A model generated the notes under the pieces. The model was not told the DNA's origin. It did not search any database and saw only the letters and a list, made by a program, of their open reading frames with translations. DNA of 64,000 nucleotides from DATARR01 sp036376245 (GTDB lineage: Bacteria > Acidobacteriota > Thermoanaerobaculia > Multivoradales > UBA5704), in NCBI GenBank assembly GCA_036376245.1, contig DASVAS010000061.1:1-64000 (forward strand), given 5' to 3'. The position numbers and the translations under genes were made by a program. This document shows, in pieces, positions 44,894 through 52,512 of the stretch (positions are counted from its first letter, which is position 1; each line of letters begins with the position of its first letter).

Positions 44894-46038
44894 GCCTCCA
44901 GGATGTGGGTCACGGCCACGGAGCCGTGGCCGCCGATCGATTGCGTCAGCGCCACCCGGGCGCCCGGGATCTGATTCGCGCCGGCCTCGCCCCGGAGCTG
45001 CGATACGGCCTCCACGATCTGGTACGCGCCGCTCGCGCCCACCGGGTGACCCCGCGCCTTCAAGCCGCCGAAGGTCGAGATCGGCAGGCAGCCTCCCGGC
45101 GCGAAGCAGCCGCGGGCCGCCCGCTTCAACGCCTCGCCCCGGGGAGCGAAGCCGCAGGCCTCCAGCGACAGGGCCGTGATCACCGTGAAGGCGTCGTGGA
45201 CCTCGAAGAAGTTGATGTCTCCCGGGCTGAAGCCGCTGAGCGCGAAGGCCTTCTCCGCCGAGCGCTTCGCCGCTTCCAGGGTCAGCAGATCGGCCCGGCG
45301 GGCGAGCCCGATCGTGTCCGTCGCCGTGGCCGCGGCGGCGATGCGCACCGGACGATGCGCGGGCCGCAGGGCCTCGCGGGCACAGATCACCACCGCCGCC
45401 GCGCCGTCGCACACCGGCGCCGCGTCCAGCACGCCGATGGGGGAGGCCACCTGCGGCGAGCGGGCGAAGATCTCTTCGGTGATCGCCTCGCGGAACAGGG
45501 CGTTCGGATTGGTCACCGCGTTGCGGTGGGCGTTGACCGCGAAGGGCGCGAAGTCCTCCCGCGCCACTCCCGTCTCGTGCATGTAGCGCCGCATCAGCAG
45601 GGCCGAATGGGCCACGAACGACAGGCCGTGGCTCGACTCGAAATCCTGGTCCGCCGCCGTGGCGAGCCCCGCCGTCACCTGATCGGAAGGGGCGTCCGTC
45701 ATCTTCTCGACGCCCACGGCCACGGCCACGTCGTGCATCCCCGAAGCCACCGCCAGGGCCGCGGCCCGCACGGCGGCGCCGCCGGAGGCGCAGGCCGCCT
45801 CCACCTTCCACGCCTCGGCGGGCAGGAGTCCGGCGGCGTCCGCCAGCAACGGCCCCAGGTTCTCCTGACCATTGAGGCGGCCGCCCAGCATGTTGCCCAC
45901 GAACAGGGCGTCGACCGTCTCGATCCCCGCGTCGTCCAGGGCGGCCCGGATGGCGGCGGCCCCGAGATCGCGCAGCCCCAGGCCCCAGTGCTCGTCCACC
46001 GGGGTCTGCCCGGCGCCGGCGATGAACACGTCTCTCAT
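44890..46038 (-). CDS. Thiolase, archaeal acetoacetyl-CoA thiolase/SCPx type
   Basis: A 382-aa thiolase. The nucleophile Cys is in VEAACASGGAAVRAA (near residue 83). The HPxGASG motif ARGHPVGASGAYQI and C-terminal GGHGSVAVTHIL are present. The second catalytic Cys of classic thiolases is not in that last motif, as in archaeal/SCPx thiolases. It follows HMG-CoA synthase by 10 bp and overlaps DUF35. Confidence 0.88.
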   Translation of the reverse strand: MRDVFIAGAGQTPVDEHWGLGLRDLGAAAIRAALDDAGIETVDALFVGNMLGGRLNGQENLGPLLADAAGLLPAEAWKVEAACASGGAAVRAAALAVASGMHDVAVAVGVEKMTDAPSDQVTAGLATAADQDFESSHGLSFVAHSALLMRRYMHETGVAREDFAPFAVNAHRNAVTNPNALFREAITEEIFARSPQVASPIGVLDAAPVCDGAAAVVICAREALRPAHRPVRIAAAATATDTIGLARRADLLTLEAAKRSAEKAFALSGFSPGDINFFEVHDAFTVITALSLEACGFAPRGEALKRAARGCFAPGGCLPISTFGGLKARGHPVGASGAYQIVEAVSQLRGEAGANQIPGARVALTQSIGGHGSVAVTHILEA

Positions 46039-46048
46039 ACCGCGTCTC

Positions 46049-47098
46049 TCATACCGTGCGGATCTTTCCCCGCAGCCGCAGGTACTGGCCGTAGCCGTCC
46101 ACCTCGCGCCGGCGGTCCAGGTAGTCGAGGACGGTCGGCCCGCGCCGCCGCTCCTCGATGCGCTCGGTCACCCGGAAGCAGAAGGCGTCGCTCCCCGCGC
46201 CCGAGCCGTACGAGCAGAAGAAGACGCGCTCGCCCGGCTTGGCGACGTCCAGCACGGCGGCGAGGCCGAGCAGCGACGAGCCCGAGTAGGCGTTGCCCAT
46301 GCGCGGCGCCACCAGACCGGTGCGGATCTGCTCGCGGGTGAACCCCAGCTCCGCCGAGGCCTTCTCCACGAACTTCGGCACCGGCTGATGGAACACGGCG
46401 TGGGCGAAGTCCGCCGGCCCCATCCCCACCTCGGCCAGGAGCTTGCGGGAGGCCGCCAGCGTGTGGCGGAAGTACGAGGGCTCGCCCGTGAACCGCCCCC
46501 CGTGCTCGGGATAGTGGGCGGCCTCGCGGCGGAAGAAGTCGGGCGTGTCCGTGACGTGGGAGACCGAGGCCTCGACCACCGCCAGGGCGTCCGCGGCGGC
46601 GCCGAACAGATAGGCCGCGCCGCCGCATCCCGCCGTGTACTCCAGGGCGTCGCCGGGCTTCGACTGCGCCGTGTCCATGCCGATGGCCAGCGCCCCGGCC
46701 ACCATCCCCGAGCCCACGAACGCCACGGCGGCCTGCATGGCCTCGCTGCCGGCCTTGCAGGCGAACTCCATGTCCGCGGCCACCACGTGCGGCGTGATCC
46801 CCAGCGCCTCGGCCACGATGGTGGCGGACGGCTTCACCGCGTACGGCTTCGACTCCGTCCCCACCCACACGGCGCCGATCGCTTCGGGATCCATCCCCGC
46901 GCGGTCGAGGGCCGTGCGCGCCGCCTCGATGGCCATGGTCACCACGTCCTCGTCCGGCCCGGGCACGGACTTCTCCGCGACGGCGGGCGCCGCGGCCCCG
47001 CGGGCGCGCCAGACCGCCGAGATGTCCGCCGTCCGCACCCGCAGGCGCGGCACGTAGGCGCCGTAGCCGGCGATCCCCACCGCCCGGTCCGGCCTCAT
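46049..47098 (-). CDS. HMG-CoA synthase, archaeal-type
   Basis: A 349-aa synthase. It opens VGIAGYGAYVPRLRV. The nucleophile Cys114 lies in EFACKAGSEAMQ, with Glu in WVGTESKPYAVKPS, catalytic His in VFHQPVPKF and GMGNAYSGSSLLG later. Archaeal enzymes of this length act with thiolase and DUF35 as one complex making HMG-CoA, the mevalonate precursor. Substrate in this bacterium is inferred. ATG 47098 overlaps the TetR stop (ATGA). Confidence 0.88.
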   Translation of the reverse strand: MRPDRAVGIAGYGAYVPRLRVRTADISAVWRARGAAAPAVAEKSVPGPDEDVVTMAIEAARTALDRAGMDPEAIGAVWVGTESKPYAVKPSATIVAEALGITPHVVAADMEFACKAGSEAMQAAVAFVGSGMVAGALAIGMDTAQSKPGDALEYTAGCGGAAYLFGAAADALAVVEASVSHVTDTPDFFRREAAHYPEHGGRFTGEPSYFRHTLAASRKLLAEVGMGPADFAHAVFHQPVPKFVEKASAELGFTREQIRTGLVAPRMGNAYSGSSLLGLAAVLDVAKPGERVFFCSYGSGAGSDAFCFRVTERIEERRRGPTVLDYLDRRREVDGYGQYLRLRGKIRTV

Positions 47099-47697
47099 GG
47101 CGTGATCCCCCGGGAGAACAGGTCCCACATCTCGCGGGCGAGCCGCTGGGGCGGGATCTTGCCGTCCGGCCGGAACCATTTGTAGATCCAGAGCACCATC
47201 CCCAGGAACGAGAACGCCGCCACCGTCGGGTTCACCGCCCGGATGCGCCCCTCCCGGACGGCCTCCTCGAAGGAGGATTCCAGGAAGTGCACGTACCGCT
47301 TCTTGCGGCCGTTGATCTGCTCCCGGGCGGCGCCCGTCAGCGTGTCGTGCTCGTGGAGGATGATGGTCACCTCCCGGCTCCGCTCCTCGGTCACCAGCAG
47401 CACGTTCCTCTCCATGCACTCCTGAAGACGCTCGACCGGGTCGCCGATTTCGAGCACCGGCAGCAGGACGCGCTCCTCGAAGATGTCCATGCCGTAGTTC
47501 ATGATCTCCAGCAGCAGGTCCTCCTTGCTGCGGATGTAGTAGTAGAGGCCGGCCTTGGTCAGTCCGCACGCGGTGGCGATGTCCTGGATGGACGCCGCCT
47601 CGTACCCGCGCTCCCGGATCAGGCGCGCGGCCGTCTCCAGCACCGCCCGGTGCCGCTCCCTGTGGATGTCCGACCCGATCTCCGGCATCTTCGCCAT
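47095..47697 (-). CDS. TetR-family transcriptional regulator
   Basis: A 200-aa repressor. The helix-turn-helix is AASIQDIATACGLTKAGLYYYIRSKEDLL near residues 34-62. The rest is a helical ligand-binding domain (KWFRPDGKIPPQRLAREMW). FadR/AcrR-type relatives often bind acyl-CoAs. It heads the HMG-CoA synthase operon and probably represses it from the palindrome just upstream. No Shine-Dalgarno is seen before ATG 47697; TAGAAT ends 10 nt before it, so the message may be leaderless. Confidence 0.88.
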   Translation of the reverse strand: MAKMPEIGSDIHRERHRAVLETAARLIRERGYEAASIQDIATACGLTKAGLYYYIRSKEDLLLEIMNYGMDIFEERVLLPVLEIGDPVERLQECMERNVLLVTEERSREVTIILHEHDTLTGAAREQINGRKKRYVHFLESSFEEAVREGRIRAVNPTVAAFSFLGMVLWIYKWFRPDGKIPPQRLAREMWDLFSRGITP

Positions 47698-47710
47698 ACA
47701 GGAGGGGATT

Positions 47711-47724
47711 CTACCGGTCGGTAG
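47711..47724. promoter_or_regulatory. Probable TetR operator with -10 element
   Basis: CTACCGGTCGGTAG, an imperfect palindrome, lies 14 bp before the TetR ATG. On the minus strand TAGAAT overlaps it and sits 10 nt from the start codon. An operator here would block the promoter of the whole cassette. Assignment is inferred from position and symmetry. Confidence 0.55.
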
Positions 47725-47789
47725 GTAGAAAAGGAAGGGGGCGGCCGTGGGCCCGGCACGGCCGCCCGGTTTGGAGGGAGTAACAGACT

Positions 47790-48320
47790 TCAATTGTCAA
47801 AGATCCCGCGCGCCGTTCCCGATGCTCCGGACCGGCGCCTTTTTCGTCAATCTCGCCCCCAAGATAAGGGCGCCTTCTCCGGACTGTCAAGGCCCGAATT
47901 GAAAGATCTTTCCAAAAGATCGGCGGGTCCTTCCAAAAGGTCTTTTGGCCGCGGGAAAAGACCTTTTGCGGCCGGTAAAAGTCATTGGGCCGGACCAAAA
48001 GACCAATTGGAAAAAGTTCCGAGTCATTAACTCGAGAAGAGGCTTGCGCGCCGGTCCAAAAGGCCTTTAGACTCTCTCCCGGACGCTCTGCCGCGAGGAA
48101 AAGAGCAATCGCCGCGAGGCTGGACGCTTTACCGCCGGTAAAAAGTCATTTGGGATCGCCTGCTCCTCTTTTCCCGGAGCAAAAGGGTATTAGGCGCGGG
48201 GAAAAGACTTTTTGGAAGAAGGTCCTGGGCTTTGCCGCGAGATAAAAGATCAATTCCGCGGCCTGAAAGGTTTTTCGCCGCGAGCCATGGAGACTCACGG
48301 CGGCGTTCTTTGACAATTGA
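47790..48320. repeat. Phased 20.7-bp degenerate repeat array with 13-bp terminal inverted repeats
   Basis: Ends: TCAATTGTCAAAG (47790-47802) and CTTTGACAATTGA (48308-48320), exact inverted repeats. Between them AAAAG cores start at 47914, 47935, 47956, 47977, 47997, 48058, 48099, 48141, 48181, 48202 and 48244, with a weaker one at 48265. All gaps are close to multiples of 20.7 bp. A unit reads roughly GCCGSGNNAAAAGRYCWWTTG, with a T-tract half a unit after the A-tract. No ORF is supported. GC-rich flanks and A/T tracts in register with the helix suggest bent DNA or protein-binding sites. Confidence 0.6.
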
Positions 48321-48516
48321 TGCACGAAAAGCGCGCCCGGGGCGGGCGGGCGCGTCGGGGCTCTCCGTCTCTGAGGCGGGAGGGAGGGCCCCGCTCTTTT
48401 AGAAATTTGCCGGCTGAAGCCGCGCAATGCGCGCCAGCCTTTTGAGCCCCGGAGCGGGGCGACGGAATGTAGTCTGGGGTGGCAGCCCAGCCCCGGTTAC
48501 GAAAACCTCTGTGCGA

Positions 48517-48755
48517 GGCGGTAGAGACGCGCCCAGCCCGTTTCAGAACGCCCTCCGCAGGCCGCCCACGTCGGGGCGTCTCCCGAGGCGGGAATGCCGG
48601 TCCGTTCGGTCATTTCGTTCGGCGGGCACGCAAACGGTCACCTACCCTCGTCCCGACGAAGCCGTGAAGCGTAGCGGTATCTCCGTCCCGGAGACGACCC
48701 GACGTGGGAGGCCTGCGGAGGGCGTTCTGAAACGGGCTGGGTCGTCTCTACCGCC
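48517..48755. repeat. Long inverted repeat with 66-bp arms
   Basis: Arms 48517-48583 and 48690-48755 match with only a few mismatches around a spacer of about 106 bp. Each arm starts and ends with a smaller GAGACG/CGTCTC inverted pair. No coding sequence is supported. It resembles a fold-back or MITE-like unit. The stretches 48321-48516 and 48756-48870 hold nothing I can assign. Confidence 0.55.
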
Positions 48756-48870
48756 TTTCCGGTAGGTGGGCCGTGACTGAAATGTAGCCCCAGGAACCAG
48801 GATATCGATGAGAACATGTCGGATCGGAGGCGGTCGGTTCGTCCTAGGTTCAGACAAGGAGAGTGACCCC

Positions 48871-49539
48871 ATGCGAAAAATCATCGTCGGTGCCCAGGTT
48901 TCCATAGATGGCGTCATGCAAGCTCCCGGCGGGCCGACCGAGGATCCGACCCAGGGCTTCAAGCTCGGCGGCTGGGCGATGCCCTATTTCGGTCCAGTGT
49001 TCGGCGAAGAGATCGACCGCGTCTTCCAGAGCTTCGACCTCCTGCTCGGCCGCAAGACCTACGAGATCTTCGCCGCGTACTGGCCCTACTACGACGAGGA
49101 CGCTCCCCATGGCGGCATCGCCAAGCTGTTCAAGGACATCAAGAAGTACGTGGTTTCGCGCTCAGGCGAGGTCGATACGAGTTGGGCGGGCTCAGTGCTC
49201 CTGCGCGACATCGCCGACGTGAAGCGCCTGAAGCAGGAAGACGGCCCGGACCTCGTCACTCAGGGCAGCACCGAGCTCGTCCACGCGCTGCTCGCCAATG
49301 ATCTGGTCGATGCTATGAGCCTCTTCACGGTGCCGATCGTGCTGGGCGGCGGCAAAAAGCTGTTCGCCGACGGCTCGGCGCCGCATTCGTTCAAGCTGGC
49401 CAGGTCCCGCGTCGCTTCCAACGGCCTGATCGTCAGCCATTACGAGCGAGAAGGTGAGGTCAAGATTGGCGACACCGCCCTCGATGCACCGAGTGATCGC
49501 GAGGTCGCCCGCCGGGAGAGGATGAAGCGCGAAGGTTAG
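48871..49539 (+). CDS. Dihydrofolate-reductase-like (RibD C-domain) protein
   Basis: A 222-aa protein of the RibD C-terminal/DHFR-fold family. It opens MRKIIVGAQVSIDGVMQAPG, with DLLLGRKTYEIFAAYWP near residue 60, TQGSTELVHALLANDLVD and FTVPIVLGGGKKLF. These bind NADPH in flavin-related reductases; true folate activity is unlikely. AAGGAG lies 9 nt before ATG 48871. A mobile-type inverted repeat abuts the stop codon. Confidence 0.82.
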   Translation: MRKIIVGAQVSIDGVMQAPGGPTEDPTQGFKLGGWAMPYFGPVFGEEIDRVFQSFDLLLGRKTYEIFAAYWPYYDEDAPHGGIAKLFKDIKKYVVSRSGEVDTSWAGSVLLRDIADVKRLKQEDGPDLVTQGSTELVHALLANDLVDAMSLFTVPIVLGGGKKLFADGSAPHSFKLARSRVASNGLIVSHYEREGEVKIGDTALDAPSDREVARRERMKREG

Positions 49540-49827
49540 TACGACGTCCCCCAAGTTCGTTCCGGTTTTCGCCCCTGAAAGGGGCGCCCGTTGAACAGCC
49601 TGGGGTGCAACCCCAGGGACAAGGTCAGCCCCCAGATCCAAGCCCCCAGAGGGGGCGGCATGGCCGGCCGCAGCCTCGATGTCGCCCCCTGCGGGGGCTC
49701 TGAATGGGAGGGATGGGCCTGTGGACCTGGGGCTGGCGCCCCAGGCTGTTCAACGGGCGCCCCTTTCAGGGGCGGGAGGCGGCGGCAGGCCTAGCGGAAC
49801 TCGGAACGAATTTAGGGGACGTAGTAC
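49539..49827. mobile_element. Inverted-repeat element with GTAC-ACGTCCCC ends
   Basis: Outer ends GTACGACGTCCCC on the left and, inverted, GTACTACGTCCCC on the right, continue as related AARTTCGTTCCG. Inner arms near 49575-49617 and 49735-49781 match closely and enclose further GC-rich hairpins. The left end touches the TAG of the reductase gene. No transposase is inside. The ends resemble those of REP-type elements moved by RAYT-like transposases encoded elsewhere; that link is inference. Confidence 0.5.
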
Positions 49828-49881
49828 TAGAGGTTCGCCGCCGCCGGCACGGGAAGGGGAAATTTGTTGGGCCGGACCTCT

Positions 49882-49910
49882 TGACAAGCCAGAAAAGTCG
49901 GGGTATTCTT
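49882..49910 (+). promoter_or_regulatory. Sigma70-like promoter of a short RNA
   Basis: Perfect -35 TTGACA (49882-49887), 17-bp spacer, -10 TATTCT (49905-49910). Transcription should begin near 49917. Confidence 0.6.
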
Positions 49911-49916
49911 ATTTCC

Positions 49917-49973
49917 GGATTGGGGAATCCCGGTCGGCAAGCAGCCTCGGCAACGCCGGGGCTGTTTGTTTTC
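49917..49973 (+). ncRNA. Predicted about 57-nt small RNA
   Basis: A strong promoter and an intrinsic terminator enclose 57 nt with no ORF. Two stems are seen: GGATT-GGGG-AATCC (near 49918-49931) and AGCCTCGGC-AAC-GCCGGGGCT (49944-49964), the latter followed by GTTTGTTTT. The whole transcript would thus be two hairpins. No known small-RNA family is recognised. Confidence 0.5.
49944..49973 (+). terminator. Intrinsic terminator of the short RNA
   Basis: Stem AGCC-T-CGGC / GCCG-G-GGCT, loop AAC, T-rich tail GTTTGTTTT (49965-49973). Confidence 0.7.
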
Positions 49974-50192
49974 CAGGCGATCCTCAGGGGAAGACCTTGA
50001 GGCCGAAGCCGCGCACCCTGTCTCCCTGGAACTCCCGTCGCCGGTCCGCCCTGAATGGCGAAATCTGGATAGCCCGGCGCTTCAGCGCCGGGTAGGCGAT
50101 CCCCCGAGATCCCCAGCCGCCCTGAAAGGGCGGAACCCTCTCGCTGCCGAGCAGGAAAAGCCACCGTTTGAGGCAAGGCCCTGAGCAATTGC

Positions 50193-50432
50193 GACGGCAT
50201 GTCCGCCCCGCAGGGGCACAGGCATAAAGCCTGGCGCTTCAGCGCCAGGAATAGAGCCCCATCTCCCCCAAGAGTCCCGTAGGGACGTAGGCATGCTCTG
50301 GCTGCCGCGGCGGCCTGAAGGCCTGCGAAATGTCTGCGTCCCTTTGGGACTTCGGTACACGTGGGACCGGACATACCTGGCGTTGAAACGCCAGGCTTTA
50401 CGCCTGTACCCCTTCGGGGCAGGCAATCCTGC
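50193..50432. repeat. Inverted-repeat cluster upstream of the island
   Basis: Arms around 50193-50251 and 50371-50432 are inverted copies, each containing CCTGGCG-CTTCAG-CGCCAGG-type hairpins and a RGGCATAAAGCC-like segment. A related single palindrome (CCGGCGCTTCAGCGCCGG) lies at about 50069-50086. No ORF is supported in 49974-50663. Confidence 0.5.
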
Positions 50433-50519
50433 TTGCGTCCAGGCTCAATCGCGGAGGCCGCGGCGCGGGCGAAGTGGCTGGCATCGTTCCCGGGCACCCA
50501 GGGATTCATGGAGTCGTCG

Positions 50520-50548
50520 TTGACGAAGCGCAGGAACAGGCGTAGAGT
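50520..50548 (+). promoter_or_regulatory. Weak promoter for the three-gene island
   Basis: TTGACG (50520-50525), 17-bp spacer, TAGAGT (50543-50548), about 115 bp before the first island gene. Both hexamers deviate from consensus. Confidence 0.3.
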
Positions 50549-50663
50549 GAGAACATCAAGAGAATGAGTACCTTACCCCGTTTCCGGTGGCGAGGAGGTG
50601 GTTGGTTTGTAAGTAAACCTGGATGGATAGGCCGGAAGGGTAATCTATAAGGCACCAGGTATC

Positions 50664-51446
50664 ATGGCTGTGAATGGTATTTGCAAACGATGCGGCAAGA
50701 CAGCCAAGCTGTGTCGGTCCCACATTATCCCGGAAGGTGCCTTCCGAACCGTTTATGACGAGCATTCAAGAGCGCTCACCATAAATTCGGAAGGATCTAC
50801 CTCGCGTGAAGTCCAGCAGGGTGCTTGGGAATACATGTTTTGTAGAGATTGCGAAGACTTCTTTGAGGATATCGAGACGCCGTTTCAGCGCTTTTGGAAG
50901 CATCCGACAACACTTCCGAGTGAGCTGACGATTAGCCACATTTTTGTTCAGGACGTGGACTACGAGAATACGAAGCGGTTTCTTCTCTCCGTTCTCTGGC
51001 GATCTCACGTTACGAGTCGGCCGGAATTCTCTGGAGTCGACTTGGGCCTCCACGCTAACAAGATTGACGCTTTGCTTCGTTCCTCGGCTCCAATTCTGGC
51101 TAGCGTTTATTCCGTCTTTGGCTACGTGCTGAAAAACATTGAAACTGATGGTCCGGACGACAAGGTTCTTGTAACCCCGGCGAGGTTCAGAGTAGGTGGT
51201 CACCGAAGCTATGTAGTAGCGTTTCTCGGCATCGCTTGGCTGATTGTTATTTCTTCGCACAAAGTGGATTTGCCCCAGTCCTGCCTGCTTGAGCCGAGAA
51301 AGGCACTTCTCTTGCCGGTAGTCTCGACAAGAGACTTTGGGCCAATTAGGCAGATCTATCGTGAGCGCAGTAGTAGAATTCCTAACCCTGCCAATCGAGC
51401 AGACGGCAACCGCAAACAGCGCGGTTCCCGCCGCTCACCGGGATAG
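50664..51446 (+). CDS. Paired-CxxC (HNH-like) island protein
   Basis: A 260-aa protein of unknown function. Two Cys pairs make a likely zinc site: CKRCGKTAKLCRSHIIPEGAF (residues about 7-27) and FCRDCEDFF (about 58-66). The RSHIIP segment resembles the start of HNH-type nuclease fingers, but no full HNH motif follows. The middle contains a hydrophobic helix (FLGIAWLIVIS). The region is AT-richer than the flanks. It opens a run of three genes with 42-bp and 103-bp gaps. Confidence 0.6.
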   Translation: MAVNGICKRCGKTAKLCRSHIIPEGAFRTVYDEHSRALTINSEGSTSREVQQGAWEYMFCRDCEDFFEDIETPFQRFWKHPTTLPSELTISHIFVQDVDYENTKRFLLSVLWRSHVTSRPEFSGVDLGLHANKIDALLRSSAPILASVYSVFGYVLKNIETDGPDDKVLVTPARFRVGGHRSYVVAFLGIAWLIVISSHKVDLPQSCLLEPRKALLLPVVSTRDFGPIRQIYRERSSRIPNPANRADGNRKQRGSRRSPG

Positions 51447-51488
51447 CATTCGGGCGGCTAAATCCGTTGAGGATCTTGAGGATATACG

Positions 51489-52409
51489 GTGACGATTGCG
51501 GTAGCGTGGGTCCGAAGGCTTGAGAATGGAGCGGAGGAACTGATCTTTTGCTCTGACAGCCGCCTTAGCGGGGGAAAGCGGTTTGATCATTGCCAGAAGG
51601 TATTTCGGTTCGCACGGACTGACGCAGCAATCTGCTTTGCTGGTAGCACAGACTGGGCTTATCCGATGATCATTGCTGCAATCAAGGCGGCCGACCTCCA
51701 CTTGCCGTCTGAGACGCGGTCCTTGGGTCTAGCTAAGTTCAAATCACATGTCACCAACATACTGAATCAGATGCAGCGAGAGGTGCACAACTTCGTGTTG
51801 GGCGAAAACATTCCCGACGTGACGTTCCTGTTGGGAGGTTATGACTGGTGGGGTAAGCGCTTTCGGCTATGGCGCCTACAATTCGATAAAGGCAAAAAGA
51901 AGTTCATAGCTCATGAACGTACAGGAAGTAACAAATTCGGGTCATTGGGGAAAATCGAAATTGCTGGTGATCCAGAGTGGTCTGATGTAATGCGCAGCGG
52001 CTTGAGGGCCTTGGCGCAGCAAAGGTATGGCAAGGACATGCGGCAACCCCGTGCCGCCAGATTCAACATGGAGCCATTTGAAATAATCCGCGATATGTTG
52101 AAGAAGTGCACTGCTAGTGACAGTATTGGTGGCGCCCCTCAAGCAGTTAAGGTATATCAGTACCTCAACTCAACAGATGTTGGTATATTCTGGCCCCAGG
52201 TCGATGGGGGGCGTTTGTTTCTGTCGGGCCGGCCTCTGCTTGACTACGAGCGGGCCACCATAAACTCTGTGCTGGATACTGAGTCGGTAATTTCAACGTG
52301 GTCGAGTGGTGGTGTTTTAGAGGCTGCGACTCAGATACGGCGCGCTATCGCAAGTGATATGGAGCGAGTTGCGGAGGAAGACCCAGCAGATCCGGAGATA
52401 CCCGAATGA
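51489..52409 (+). CDS. Proteasome/HslV-fold Ntn hydrolase
   Basis: A 306-aa protein with the N-terminal pattern of 20S proteasome beta and HslV subunits. Start GTG-ACG gives Met-Thr, so Met removal would expose Thr as nucleophile (TIAVAW). Asp lies in FCSDSRLSGG (Asp23), Lys in HCQKVF (Lys37) and Gly in FAGSTDW: the T1, D17, K33 and G47 positions of HslV. The chain is about 130 aa longer than HslV. GAGGAT precedes the start by 5 nt. No hslU-like ATPase is adjacent. It sits between the paired-Cys and HEPN genes. Confidence 0.65.
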   Translation: MTIAVAWVRRLENGAEELIFCSDSRLSGGKRFDHCQKVFRFARTDAAICFAGSTDWAYPMIIAAIKAADLHLPSETRSLGLAKFKSHVTNILNQMQREVHNFVLGENIPDVTFLLGGYDWWGKRFRLWRLQFDKGKKKFIAHERTGSNKFGSLGKIEIAGDPEWSDVMRSGLRALAQQRYGKDMRQPRAARFNMEPFEIIRDMLKKCTASDSIGGAPQAVKVYQYLNSTDVGIFWPQVDGGRLFLSGRPLLDYERATINSVLDTESVISTWSSGGVLEAATQIRRAIASDMERVAEEDPADPEIPE

Positions 52410-52512
52410 CTTCCGCATTACTCGTGTCGCCTATTCCGGTCCTTCTAGCGGAAGTCTAGCGCCGCCGCTGAAGGGCATCACCGTTAAACGTATCACTGGT
52501 TAGGCGTATCAC

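Noticed and set aside
47790..48320. CRISPR array
   Set aside because: Repeat units are about 20.7 bp and degenerate, with no unique spacers or cas genes; terminal inverted repeats are also atypical.
48427..48765. 112-codon frame between repeats
   Set aside because: It lies on the long inverted repeat, with no start signal or family resemblance.
51911..52142. Minus-strand small frames within the Ntn hydrolase gene
   Set aside because: Antisense, no Shine-Dalgarno, no domain.
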